In this document: piece after piece, positions 34,874 to 44,200 of the stretch
How the letters are laid out: each line of letters starts with the position of its first letter
Numbering within the stretch: position 1 is the stretch's first letter
Source: Candidatus Saccharimonadota bacterium
GTDB taxonomy: Bacteria > Patescibacteriota > Saccharimonadia > Saccharimonadales > Saccharimonadaceae
NCBI GenBank assembly: GCA_017431745.1
Contig: JAFRKK010000013.1
Location: 1 to 64,000 of the forward strand
Direction of reading: 5' to 3'
DNA length: 64,000 nt
Position numbers and translations under genes: made by a program
Notes under the pieces: generated by a model
Seen by the model: only the letters and a program-made list of their open reading frames with translations
What the model was told of the DNA's origin: nothing
Database searches by the model: none

Positions 34874-35126
34874 GAGGGGGCAAGGCCACCGGCCTACCCG
34901 GCACCAGACTGCGGCTCCAGCGACACTGCTACTGCTGTAACACGCAACGGACTGCGAATCCGTTGTACTTGTTGTTGTTGTTCGAAGGGTTGACACCGGT
35001 AGTATTCATGTTCAGATTGTATCCGTTCTGAGCAGAATTCGCAGTACGCGACCAGTAGTTGCCGTTGGAGCCGAGATTGTTGGCTCCACCAGTGTTGTAG
35101 TTGCCGCTAAGCAGGAAGCCAGGAGT
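34874..35126 (-). repeat. DGR template repeat (TR), inverted
   Basis: 253-bp template whose sense (adenine-bearing) strand is the minus strand, opposite to the RT gene and the target. It would encode an Asn-rich version of the target C-terminus, with AAC codons at nearly all varied sites. The shared segment ends at GCCCCCTC (minus strand), after which similarity drops. The template lies just after the RT stop. Confidence 0.95.
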
Positions 35127-35482
35127 ACTGGTTTATGCTGCTTTTAAGAGAGGCTGCCATCTTTAGTTGCGATTTTTCGGTTGAGTGTCTCTTCGCCTAC
35201 ATCCAACAACAGGTCAGCTTTTGAAAGCCAATTGCTGATGTTCAGATGAACGACTAAAAAGCTCAGGCACCCCGTAGAATACCTGCCTAAAGGTATAAAC
35301 CTCGCGCAGCCCTAACTCATGGCCAGGGCACATGTCAACCACATGGCTAAGCCACATGACTAGGTTATGCGTGGACGCACAAGGGCGTTCATGAATTCTC
35401 TATTTACATGAGGCAGTCCGTTATTTAGGATGAGGCAGCCTGTCCTAATCCGGACAATCACCCCACTAGGGTAATTGTAACA
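35127..35482 (-). ncRNA. Putative leader and promoter of the DGR template RNA
   Basis: On the minus strand TGTTACAAT (TACAAT 35474-35479) is an extended -10 like others in this window, and would start an RNA near 35467 running about 340 nt before the template. The region has no convincing reading frame and several short stems, for example TGGCT-A-AGCCA and TGCGT-GG-ACGCA (plus-strand reading), and a repeated CCACATG. I assign it as template-RNA leader by position. It could alternatively be an unrelated structured RNA. Confidence 0.45.
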
Positions 35483-35553
35483 TAATACCCACTCCGCCTA
35501 CGCTTAACCCGCGATGTGGGGGGGTTCAATTAACTGAGCAATTTGTGTAAGGG

Positions 35554-35582
35554 TTGAACTTTTCCCCAATCTGTGCTATAAT
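35554..35582 (+). promoter_or_regulatory. rpsU promoter
   Basis: TTGAAC (35554-35559), a 17-bp spacer and TGCTATAAT (TATAAT 35577-35582). The ATG follows 10 nt after the -10, so the mRNA has almost no leader. Confidence 0.75.
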
Positions 35583-35592
35583 ACACCCTAAT

Positions 35593-35811
35593 ATGGCTAT
35601 TAAAGTTACAAGAAAAGATCAAGGTGAAGCGAACGAGAACATCATTCGTCGTTTCAACCGCAAAGTCCTCCAGAGTGGCATGATGCCTTTGAAGAAATCG
35701 CAAATGCGCTTTACTAAACCTATGTCTAAGCGCGAGCGTCGCCTCAAGGCCATCATCCGCGAAGCGCGCAAGGCCGAAAAGACCGAACGCATCAAATTAG
35801 GACTCAAATAA
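35593..35811 (+). CDS. rpsU: Small ribosomal subunit protein bS21
   Basis: Ribosomal protein S21, 72 aa, involved in initiation on the 30S subunit. It is basic: MAIKVTRKDQGEANENIIRR, KVLQSGMM, then MSKRERRLKAIIREARKAEK. The start at 35593 is chosen because an upstream ATG at 35554 lies in the -35 box. A canonical terminator follows at 35814-35839. Confidence 0.93.
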   Translation: MAIKVTRKDQGEANENIIRRFNRKVLQSGMMPLKKSQMRFTKPMSKRERRLKAIIREARKAEKTERIKLGLK

Positions 35812-35813
35812 TA

Positions 35814-35839
35814 AAATCCCCCTTAAAAGGGGATTTTTT
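35814..35839 (+). terminator. rpsU intrinsic terminator
   Basis: AATCCCC and GGGGATT form a stem with a short loop, followed by a run of six T on the plus strand. It closes the single-gene rpsU unit ahead of the adk promoter. Confidence 0.9.
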
Positions 35840-35877
35840 GATTGCCATATATGCTATAATATCCCTAAAGGAGTTTT

Positions 35878-36471
35878 ATGATTATACTATTTGGTTTAGC
35901 TGGTTCCGGCAAGGGCACTCAGGGCAAAGCATTATCCGAGATTTTCGGTTGGCGCTGGCTTTCCGTCGGCGAAGCCATCCGCCAGCACGGCGGCTACGAG
36001 GAAATCATCAATAGCGGCGGCCTCATCCCTGATGAAGACGTCATCCATCTCATGGACAAGCAAATCAAAAAAGCCGAAGACGAGGGTTTTGACGTCATCT
36101 TGGATGGTTACCCCCGTGACAAAGCCCAGGCTGAATATATTATGGAGCACATGGCCGATAAGGTCGACGGTGCTATTATTCTGGAAGTTCCAAAGTCAGA
36201 ATTATACGAGCGCCTTGCTCTCCGTGGCCGCGATGATGATAAGGAACGTGCCAGCATCGATCACCGCTTTGCTATCTTTGAACAAAATATTTATTCAATT
36301 TTACCCCTGTTAGAAGCGAAAAACATTCCTATCGAGCGCGTTGATGGTGTCGGCAAAATAGAAGACGTCACCGCTCGCTTAGTCAATGTAGTCAAAGAAA
36401 TGAACCCTGACGCCACCGAACAGGAGCAGGATGTTAACGGCGACGATATCGAAAGGAGTTACGGTGAATAA
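35878..36471 (+). CDS. adk: Adenylate kinase
   Basis: Interconverts ATP + AMP and 2 ADP. 197 aa. Walker A GLAGSGKGTQGKAL at the N-terminus, LDGYPRDKAQAEYI (AMP-binding/NMP motif) and RLALRGRDDDKERASIDHRF at a short LID without zinc Cys. The C-terminus has an acidic extension. TGCTATAAT lies 15-23 nt upstream, with AAAGGAG before the ATG. It overlaps map by 8 nt. Confidence 0.93.
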   Translation: MIILFGLAGSGKGTQGKALSEIFGWRWLSVGEAIRQHGGYEEIINSGGLIPDEDVIHLMDKQIKKAEDEGFDVILDGYPRDKAQAEYIMEHMADKVDGAIILEVPKSELYERLALRGRDDDKERASIDHRFAIFEQNIYSILPLLEAKNIPIERVDGVGKIEDVTARLVNVVKEMNPDATEQEQDVNGDDIERSYGE

Positions 36472-37249
36472 AAACCAAATCAACATTGAAACCGCCACTC
36501 GAGCAGAAGTCGATCAGAAAACCGCCGCCATGCGCGAATGTGGCAAAATCCATGCCCAGATTTTCAAGGATTTAAAGGAATATGTGAAGCCCGGTATGAC
36601 CGGCAAGCAAATCGATCAATGGGTCAGGGAACAGATTGTAAAACACGGTGCCAAAGTAGCCTACGATATGCTAGATGATGATTTTCCGGGGGCGATTTGT
36701 ATTTCCGTCAATGACGAACTAGTCCACGGCGCCCCAACCGACGAACCATTAGAGGCAGGCGATAAAGTTTCCTTTGATTTAGACATTTTCTATAAAGGTT
36801 ATTTTACCGACTCTGCCTTCACCATGTTGGTCGGCGGCACTGGTTCACCTGCAGTCAAGAAAATGATTCAAGTCACCGAATCCTCTATGTGGGAGGGAAT
36901 CGAGCAGGTTAAACCTGGCGCCCATATCGGTGATATTGGCCACGCCGTCGAGAAAGTTTTGAAAAAGGGTCATCTTGGTGTAATCGAAAACTACATTGGC
37001 CACGGCATCGGCAAAACCATGCACGAAGAGCCAGCCGTGCCAAACTATGGCAAAAAAGGCCACGGCTACAAGCTGGTCGAAGGCGACACTATCTGTATTG
37101 AGCCAATGTCCTGCCTTGGCAAACCCGCCAACTACGTCGACAAAACCGACCACTGGACCGTCAAAATGAAGGACGGCTCCATCGGCTGCCACTGCGAACA
37201 CACTGTTTTAGTCACAAAAGATGGCTACGAAGTCCTAACTGTGTTATAA
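36464..37249 (+). CDS. map: Methionine aminopeptidase, type I
   Basis: Removes N-terminal Met from nascent proteins. 261 aa from GTG 36464, which has AAAGGAG 6 nt upstream; an upstream ATG at 36431 lies within adk and lacks a binding site. Metal ligands are visible in VSFDLDIFYKGYFTDSAF (two Asp), GHGIGKTMHEEP (His), CIEPM (Glu) and HCEHTVLV (Glu). The C-terminus ends within the ftsA promoter. The adk-map pairing is common in bacteria. Confidence 0.93.
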   Translation: MNKNQINIETATRAEVDQKTAAMRECGKIHAQIFKDLKEYVKPGMTGKQIDQWVREQIVKHGAKVAYDMLDDDFPGAICISVNDELVHGAPTDEPLEAGDKVSFDLDIFYKGYFTDSAFTMLVGGTGSPAVKKMIQVTESSMWEGIEQVKPGAHIGDIGHAVEKVLKKGHLGVIENYIGHGIGKTMHEEPAVPNYGKKGHGYKLVEGDTICIEPMSCLGKPANYVDKTDHWTVKMKDGSIGCHCEHTVLVTKDGYEVLTVL

Positions 37250-37256
37250 TAAGCTT

Positions 37257-38489
37257 ATGGATAACGATAAACATTTTGTTACCGGTCTTGACGTTGGTAC
37301 GGAAAACGTCCGTGCCGTCATCGCTTCAGTTGACAAAGAAGGCAAAATTGCCATCGTCGGTTTTAACGAAGGGAAATCCGCTGGCATGCGTAAGGGCATT
37401 CCGGCTAATCTCGCCGGCCCGGCTGGCGCCATCGATAAAATGCTTGGGAGTGCTGAGCGTATGGGCGGCTATGATGTTCGCTCGGCCTATGTTTCCATTA
37501 ATGGCTCCACTGTTATGTCTAATCATACCGAGGGTATGATTGCTGTTGGTACCGTTGAACACGAAATTGACCAAGAAGACCTAATGCGCGTCGAAGATAT
37601 CGCCGTTTCCGGTCGTATTCCTGCTAACCGCGAAGTTTTAGATGTTATACCTCTAGAGTACGCTCTAGATGGTCAGGGTGGCATCAAGGATCCACTAGCG
37701 ATGTCCGGTGCCAGGCTCGAAGTGCGCGCTTGTGTAATTTCCGCTCTCGTTCCAAACGCTGAAAACCTCAAAAAGGCGACTATGGCCGCTGATGTTAAGG
37801 CTTTGAAGCTCGTCCCCACCGCCGTTGCCGCCGCTAAGGCCGTCCTAAATGAACGCCAAAAAGAAAACGGTGTCGCCGTCATTGATTTTGGCGCAACCAC
37901 TACGTCAATTGCTATTTACGAAGAGGGTGATTTACAATATGTCGGCGTTATTCCGGTCGGCTCTAATAACATTACCAATGATCTTGCCATCGTTCTTGCC
38001 ATCGATCCTGAACTTGCCGAAGAAATCAAAACCCGCTTTGTTACCGGTGATTTCAACTCCGACAAATCCCTTGCCATCAAAGTAGGGAAGAACAAAGAAC
38101 GCACCTTTGAACGCAAAGAAGTCGAAGAAGTCGTCAAAGCTCGCCTCGAAGAAATCTTCTCCGAAGTCCGCAAGAAGCTAAAAGCCGCCCATTACGACCA
38201 ACGCCTCCCAGAAGGTATCATATTAACTGGCGGTGGTGCCAAAATGCGCGACATTGAAGTTTTTGCTAAATCTTGTCTCGAAGCTGCCGTTAAAATCGGC
38301 GCCCCAGCTGGTTTAGACGGTGTCGCCGACGCTGTCGCCAAGCCTGAATTTGCCGTTTCTGTTGGCCTCGCCATCCTTGCCGCAGAGGAAAGCCAGCTAG
38401 ATACCCCCATCCCAGGCAAAAAATCCAAAAAAGCCAAGAAAGCTCCATCCTCTGGTAACTTTTTGAAAAAAATCTTCAGCAAGTTTTAA
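37257..38489 (+). CDS. ftsA: Cell division protein FtsA
   Basis: Actin-like membrane tether of the Z-ring. 410 aa. N-terminal VTGLDVGTENVRAVIASVDK (phosphate 1), SHA domain region DLMRVEDIAVSGRIPANREV, phosphate 2 VAVIDFGATTTSIAIYEEG and adenosine motif IILTGGGAKMRDIE. The tail ends in the basic amphipathic helix SSGNFLKKIFSKF, a membrane-targeting sequence. TATAAT (37245-37250) is 6 nt before the ATG, with no ribosome binding site. Confidence 0.94.
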   Translation: MDNDKHFVTGLDVGTENVRAVIASVDKEGKIAIVGFNEGKSAGMRKGIPANLAGPAGAIDKMLGSAERMGGYDVRSAYVSINGSTVMSNHTEGMIAVGTVEHEIDQEDLMRVEDIAVSGRIPANREVLDVIPLEYALDGQGGIKDPLAMSGARLEVRACVISALVPNAENLKKATMAADVKALKLVPTAVAAAKAVLNERQKENGVAVIDFGATTTSIAIYEEGDLQYVGVIPVGSNNITNDLAIVLAIDPELAEEIKTRFVTGDFNSDKSLAIKVGKNKERTFERKEVEEVVKARLEEIFSEVRKKLKAAHYDQRLPEGIILTGGGAKMRDIEVFAKSCLEAAVKIGAPAGLDGVADAVAKPEFAVSVGLAILAAEESQLDTPIPGKKSKKAKKAPSSGNFLKKIFSKF

Positions 38490-38550
38490 AAACCCTTGAT
38501 TTATAGAGAATTTAGGTGTACAATGGGTTTAAATTAAAGCGAGGTAGATT

Positions 38551-39714
38551 ATGCCAGAAGTTAAACCAACAGAGGTGGAAAGTAAAGCAAGTATTAAAGT
38601 AGTAGGTGTAGGTGGCGCCGGTGGTTCTGCAGTTGAACGCATGAAAGAAGTGGGCTTAAGTGGCGTTGAATTTGTTGCAATTAACACTGATGCGCAGGCG
38701 CTTCATCACTCTCCAGCTGATGCCAAAGTTCACATCGGCAAAGGCCTTGGCGCCGGTGGTGACCCCGAAAAGGGTCGTGAGGCTGCCGAGGAAAGCCGCG
38801 AAGCCATCGACAAGGCTCTCGACGGCGCTGATATGGTATTTATTACTCTAGGTGCTGGTGGTGGCACTGGTTCCGGTGCCGGCCCGATCGTTGCTGAGGA
38901 AGCTCGCAAGAAGGACATCCTCACCGTTGGTGTCGCGACTAAGCCATTCACCTTTGAAGGTGCTCGTCGTCGGGCCAATGCCGATGTTGCAATTGATAAA
39001 TTAGCTCGCAACGTCGACGCCCTAATCACCATCCCAAACGACCGTCTACTCCAAACTATCGACCCTCGCACCCCGCTTCTTGAAACTTTCAAGATCGCGG
39101 ATGATGTTCTACGCCAAGGCGTTCAGGGTATTTCCGAACTCATTACCGAGCACTCATTGATTAACCTAGACTTTGCCGATGTCAAAGCTATCATGAAAAA
39201 TGCCGGCTCCGCCCTCATGGGTATTGGTCGTGCTAGCGGCGAAAATCGCGCCGTTATCGCCGCCCAGCAAGCTGTCGAATCCCCACTTATCGAAGTTAAA
39301 ATCGACGGTGCTCGTGGCGTACTCTTCTCGGTCGCTGGTGGTTATGATATGTCTATGAGCGAAGTCCAAGAAGCTGCCGAAGTCATCACTGGCGCAGTTT
39401 CGCCTGACGCCAATATCATCTTTGGTGCATCCATCCGTCCAGAACTTGAAGACGAAATTGTCGTTACCGTGGTTGCCACTGGCTTCGATTCCAGCTATTA
39501 TTCAGAACCTGAAGAAGTCGAAGAAGAACCTACCAGCAGTTTTAAAACCGAAAAACCAGCCACCGAAGCTAAGGATTTTGCCCAGGAGAGCAAATCCAAT
39601 ATGTGGGATTCCATCAAAAACGAACCCGAACCTGAACCAAAACCTGAGGATGACGACGAACTTGATGTTCCGCCATCTCTCCGTGAGCGCCTAAAAGGTA
39701 AAAGGAAAAAATAA
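38551..39714 (+). CDS. ftsZ: Cell division protein FtsZ
   Basis: Tubulin-like GTPase forming the division ring. 387 aa. GVGGAGGSAVERMKE, the tubulin signature GAGGGTGSGAGPIVAEEA (about residues 100-117), the T7 loop INLDFADVKAIMKNAG, then an acidic linker (PEPEPKPEDDDE). The C-terminal peptide LDVPPSLRERLKGKRKK matches the D-x-P-x-x-[LF]-R partner-binding tail. GAGGTAG precedes the ATG. Directly after ftsA, with 61 nt between. Confidence 0.96.
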   Translation: MPEVKPTEVESKASIKVVGVGGAGGSAVERMKEVGLSGVEFVAINTDAQALHHSPADAKVHIGKGLGAGGDPEKGREAAEESREAIDKALDGADMVFITLGAGGGTGSGAGPIVAEEARKKDILTVGVATKPFTFEGARRRANADVAIDKLARNVDALITIPNDRLLQTIDPRTPLLETFKIADDVLRQGVQGISELITEHSLINLDFADVKAIMKNAGSALMGIGRASGENRAVIAAQQAVESPLIEVKIDGARGVLFSVAGGYDMSMSEVQEAAEVITGAVSPDANIIFGASIRPELEDEIVVTVVATGFDSSYYSEPEEVEEEPTSSFKTEKPATEAKDFAQESKSNMWDSIKNEPEPEPKPEDDDELDVPPSLRERLKGKRKK

Positions 39715-39728
39715 CAAAGGAGGCGCGG

Positions 39729-40178
39729 GTGGAACACTCATTTAAAATCGGAGATAGCAAAGTTCTAGAAAGCCGCGAAACTCTAGACGGCACTATGATT
39801 CGGCGTCGTCGCGAATCGTCCGACGGCCATCGTTTTACTACTTACGAACGGATTGAAATGCCACCCCTCACCGTCACTAAACGTAGCGGTAACAAGGAAA
39901 TCTATGACCGCGACAAGTTGCTATTAGCCGTGCGCCGTAGCGTTGGTAAGTTTTTCAATTCCGAACTCGAAGTCGAGGAAGTAGTCAATAAGGCTTCTGA
40001 TATTCTGTATTCTTATGGCACTGACGAAATCACTTCTAAGCAAATCGGCGAAGCCGTCCTTGATGTCCTAGCCGAAGTCAACGAAGTCGCCTACGTTCGT
40101 TTCGCTTCCGTATTCCGTGAATTTAAAACCTTGGAAGATTTTGAAAACATCCTAAAGGAGCAGAAAAAGAAAAAGTAA
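39729..40178 (+). CDS. nrdR: NrdR-like regulator without zinc ribbon cysteines
   Basis: 149 aa, GTG start with AAGGAGG upstream. It aligns along the full length with NrdR, the ATP/dATP-sensing repressor of ribonucleotide reductase genes: ESRETLDGTMIRRRRES then HRFTTYERIE, and the ATP-cone PLTVTKRSGNKEIYDRDKLL. The four zinc Cys are absent: EHSFKIGD stands for the first CxxC and SSDGH for the second, so a zinc-free DNA-binding part is implied. Two NrdR-box-like sites precede nrdD at 63.1 kb. Confidence 0.82.
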   Translation: MEHSFKIGDSKVLESRETLDGTMIRRRRESSDGHRFTTYERIEMPPLTVTKRSGNKEIYDRDKLLLAVRRSVGKFFNSELEVEEVVNKASDILYSYGTDEITSKQIGEAVLDVLAEVNEVAYVRFASVFREFKTLEDFENILKEQKKKK

Positions 40179-40179
40179 T

Positions 40180-40434
40180 ATGCGGGTGGTATGTGTTTAC
40201 AGAGAAAAACAGGATTATTCTCGTTCCGTCAACGAGTGGCTTGAGAACTTCCGCCGCCAAACCGGCCGCGTTATTGAGACTATCAACCCCGACACCAACC
40301 CGCATTTTTGTGAAGCCTACGACATCGTAGAATACCCCACCATCATCGCACTTGGCAGTCGTGGTGACATCCGCGCCATCTGGTCTGGTCGCAACCTTCC
40401 GCTCATCAACGAAGTGCTATATTATATGATATAA
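40180..40434 (+). CDS. Small thioredoxin-fold-like protein
   Basis: 84 aa. MRVVCVYREKQDYSRSVNEW and AYDIVEYPTIIALGSRGDI recall a thioredoxin fold with its cis-Pro (EYPT), but the CxxC active site is absent (YREKQDYS). It follows the NrdR-like gene after 1 nt and probably belongs to the ftsZ-nrdR unit. The mscS promoter overlaps its last codons. Function is unknown; a redox-inactive scaffold is possible. Confidence 0.55.
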   Translation: MRVVCVYREKQDYSRSVNEWLENFRRQTGRVIETINPDTNPHFCEAYDIVEYPTIIALGSRGDIRAIWSGRNLPLINEVLYYMI

Positions 40435-40441
40435 TAAGCTT

Positions 40442-41242
40442 ATGGATACATTTAAACACATCGTTGAAAACGTTTGGACTCAACGTCTTTTTTGGTCGGC
40501 CATTGTTATTTTGCTTAGCCTCTTAATTTACCGCATTATTGCTAGAGTTCTTTCCGTCAAGGAAAAGAAATCCTCCAGAATCATGAGCGACAAAAAGAAT
40601 AAAACTCTAATCCGCATGCTCAAAAGTGTTGCCGCCGGTACGCTCAGCATCGTTACGGTCTTAATGGTGCTTCAGATTTATGGCGTCAACGTCACTTCTA
40701 TGCTCGCCGGTGTCGGTATTGCCAGCATCGTCATTGGTTTCGCCTTGCAAGACTCCCTCAAAGATATCGTCCGCGGCTTTGTTATCGTTTCCGATAACTA
40801 TTACGAAATTGGCGACGTCATCAAATACGGCGACAACGTTGGCCCGGTCGTTTCGGTCAGCCTCCTTACTACCCGAATCCAAGATATCAATACCATGAAT
40901 TACGTTTCCATCGCTAACCGTAATATTGACCAAGTCGAAGTTGACCCCGGTTATATTTACATCCCTATTCCTTTTCCATATGATATTAAAATTGAAAAAG
41001 CCGAGCAGGTTATTCACGACATGGTTCAAAAACTTCGTCGTCATCATGGCATCAACAGCGCCGATTATCAGGGAATCACCAAAATTGACACTTCGTCGCT
41101 TGACTATCAAATTGTCATCACTTGCGACCCAGCTAATAAGCTCCAAATTCGTCGCGACTGCCTTCGGGTTATTATGATCACTCTCGAAGAAGCAAAAATC
41201 CGCATCCCTTACCAACAGCTCGATATCCACACCAAAAAATAG
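40442..41242 (+). CDS. MscS-family mechanosensitive channel
   Basis: 266 aa small-conductance channel. Helices at about residues 15-33 and 57-79, then the pore-lining TM3 MLAGVGIASIVIGFALQDSL and the beta domain (GFVIVSDNYYEIGDVIKYG, NYVSIANRNIDQV). The C-terminal alpha-beta domain ends RIPYQQLDIHTKK. TATAAT (40430-40435) is 6 nt before the ATG. With mscL it gives osmotic protection. Confidence 0.92.
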   Translation: MDTFKHIVENVWTQRLFWSAIVILLSLLIYRIIARVLSVKEKKSSRIMSDKKNKTLIRMLKSVAAGTLSIVTVLMVLQIYGVNVTSMLAGVGIASIVIGFALQDSLKDIVRGFVIVSDNYYEIGDVIKYGDNVGPVVSVSLLTTRIQDINTMNYVSIANRNIDQVEVDPGYIYIPIPFPYDIKIEKAEQVIHDMVQKLRRHHGINSADYQGITKIDTSSLDYQIVITCDPANKLQIRRDCLRVIMITLEEAKIRIPYQQLDIHTKK

Positions 41243-41265
41243 CCTATTTATGGTATAATTACTCT

Positions 41266-44200
41266 ATGAAATATAGAGCAGGGAGTCGGCGAAAAGCCAT
41301 TGAATATGAAAAAGCCATCACTGATTGGTGGAAGAAAAACAAAACTTTTGAAAAATCGGTCGAACAAAGACCGATTGATAAATCCTATGTTTTTTATGAT
41401 GGACCTCCGTTTATTACCGGTAACCCACATCATGGTACACTCCTTAGCTCTATTGTCAAAGATGCCGTCCCGCGCTACTGGACTATGAATGGCTATCGCG
41501 TCGAACGGCGCTGGGGCTGGGACTGCCACGGCCTCCCGGCTGAGAATTTTGTCGAAAAACAGCTCGGCATCACTGACCGCCGTGAAATCGGCACCAAATG
41601 GAGCCTCGAAGATTACATCATCAAAGCTCGCGAATCTATGGTCGCCAATTCCGAAACTTGGCGCTCCACCATCGACCGCGTTGGCCGCTGGGTGGACTTT
41701 GACAACGCCTACCGCACCATGAACAAGGATTTTATGGAATCCGTTTGGTGGGCTTTCAAGAGGCTCTACGAAGCCGGCAAAATTTACGAAGGTCGTAAAG
41801 TTTTGATGTATGACACCAAATTCGCCACCCCAGTTTCAAAGGCCGAAGTAACTATGGATAACGACGCCTACCAAACCGTCACTGACCCATCAGCGTACGT
41901 CAAATTTAAGTCTGATGATTTTTATTTCTTAGCCTGGACCACTACACCTTGGACCTTGATGGGCAACCGCATGCTGGCAGTGAATCCAAAGATGACCTAC
42001 GGCATTTATGACGTTAATGGCAAAAAGTTTGTCTTAGCTACTAAGCTCGCTCCTAAACTCTTTGAAGGTGCCAAACCTGAAAAAACCTTCAAGGGCAAAG
42101 AGCTCGCCGGACTCAAGTATGAATCTATCGATGGCACCACTTGTCAAGTCTATGCCGCCGATTTCGTCGGTGAAGAAGAAGGCACCGGCATCGTCCACTG
42201 TGCTCCTGCTTATGGCGAGGACGACTACGAGCTTTACAAACAGCATGAAGACGAAATCGAATTTGTTGACACCCTAGACGAAAACGGCTACTACATTGAA
42301 GAGTATGCTAACAAACTTCACAAATTCGGTGTTCGCGACACCGACGAACACGGCATTCAAATCTGGGCTGGCAATAAGTTTATCGCTAAATGCCTAGAAG
42401 AGAAGGGAATTATTTACAAGATTGAATATATCCAGCATGAATACCCATTCAACCCTAGGAGCAAAGAGCGCATCATGTACCGCGCCTTCCCATCTTGGTT
42501 TTTCGATATCGAAGGCCAAAAACCCATGATGCTCGCCGAAAACGAGCACATTAACTGGTTCCCAGGCTACTTGAAGCATGGCCGTTTCGCTAAAAACATC
42601 GAAGTCGCCCCTGACTGGAACTTAAGCCGTGATCGTTTTTGGGCTACCGCCATGCCAGTTTGGAAAGGCGACAAAGGCTCAGTCAAGGTTGTCGGTTCTT
42701 ACGAAGAACTCGAACAACTCTCTGGCAAAACCCTCGACGATTACCACCGCCCTTGGGTAGACGAAATCGAATTTGATATCGACGGGGAGCATTTCACCCG
42801 CATCGAAAAGGTATTGGACTGCTGGTTCGAATCTGGCTCCATGCCGTTCGCCCAACTCCACTACCCCTTTGAAAACAAGGAAAAATTCGAACAAAATTAC
42901 CCAGCCGACTTCATCGTTGAGTATGTCGGCCAGGTTCGCGCTTGGTTTTATTACGTTCACGTTGTCAACACTGCTCTTGCCGAAATCGGCGCTTTCGGCG
43001 AAAAGGCCAAAAACGGCGCTAAAAACGCCTATAAAAACGTCATTACCACTGGCACCTTAGCCGGGAATGATGGCCGCAAAATGAGCAAGTCCCTCGGCAA
43101 CTACACCGACCCAAACGAGCTGATGGACCAATACTCTGCCGATGCTTTGCGCTTCCTCTTGCTTTCCAGTCCAGTCCTGTCCGGTGAAGACTTCGCTCTG
43201 CTAGACAAAGACGTCTCCGACGTCAACCGCAAACTCGCCATGATTTGGAATGTTTACGATTTCTTTACTACATATGCCGAGGTAGAAGGCCTATCATCGG
43301 AAGATTTTAATAATACTCTTTTGAGGAGCATATTTGCCGACGGGGCAAATACGGAGCGACCGAGCCCTGTAACGACGGAACGACGAAGCGAGAGAAATTC
43401 GAATTTATTCGAATTTCCGAGCGAGGAAGTTCCGTCTCGCGAAGCAAAGACAGGAGCGAGGGAGCGTTCCGAAAAAGATGTATTATTAAAATCTCCTATG
43501 GATAGCTGGATTATTTCTAGAGTGTATGAGTTAAGGAATCAAATCACCGAAGGCATGGAGGAATACAATATCCCGAAAGCCCTAGAGAACGTCTTGCCCT
43601 TCATCGACGACCTCTCCAACTGGTTCGTCCGTCGCTCTCGCCGTCGCTTCAGCAAAAACGATAACGCTGAGGACAAAAAGCAGGCTTTCGCCACCCTTTA
43701 TTTCGTCTTAGTCTATTTGTCCAAGCTCCTTGCCCCCTTCACTCCATTCCTCGCTGAAGAATTGTACCAGAAAATGACCGGCTCTGGCAATTCAGTCCAC
43801 CTCTTAGATTGGCCTGAAACAAGCGAAATTGACCACGAAGTACTAAACAACATGTCACGTACTCGCCAGATTATCACTGACGCTCTCGCTCTTCGTATGC
43901 AAAAATCCGAAACCGAAGCTCAGATTAAGATTCGCCAGCCTTTGGCCAAACTCACCTATGACGGCGATAAACTAGACGATTATTATGAAGGGATCATTGC
44001 TGACGAAGTAAACGTCAAAGAAGTCAAACACGGCAAAAACCTCACACTTGATAAAAAGCTCACCAAAGAACTTAAAGAAGAGGGAAGAGCTCGCGAAATC
44101 ATTCGCGCTGTCCAGGCTGCCAGGAAGCACGCCGGCCTCCAAGTTGATGACGAAATCAAGCTCTCACTATCTTGTGACTTGCCAAAAGGCTACGAGAGCC

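Noticed and set aside
33698-35400. Group II intron
   Set aside because: The RT has the DGR-type SSQ motif, and I found no domain V hairpin or GUGYG 5' end with matching boundaries. The adenine-specific VR/TR pair settles the class.
35127-35473. tmRNA (ssrA) on the minus strand
   Set aside because: GGGGTGATTGTCCGGATTAG near 35466 and an AATCGCAACTAAAGATGG stretch recall tmRNA, but no Ala-tag frame ending in LAA, no T-arm and no CCA end are present, and the DGR template follows directly.
30601-35528. DGR island as an element with terminal repeats
   Set aside because: Similar short G-rich stretches occur near 30601 and 35515, but they are too short and imperfect to call ends or a target duplication.
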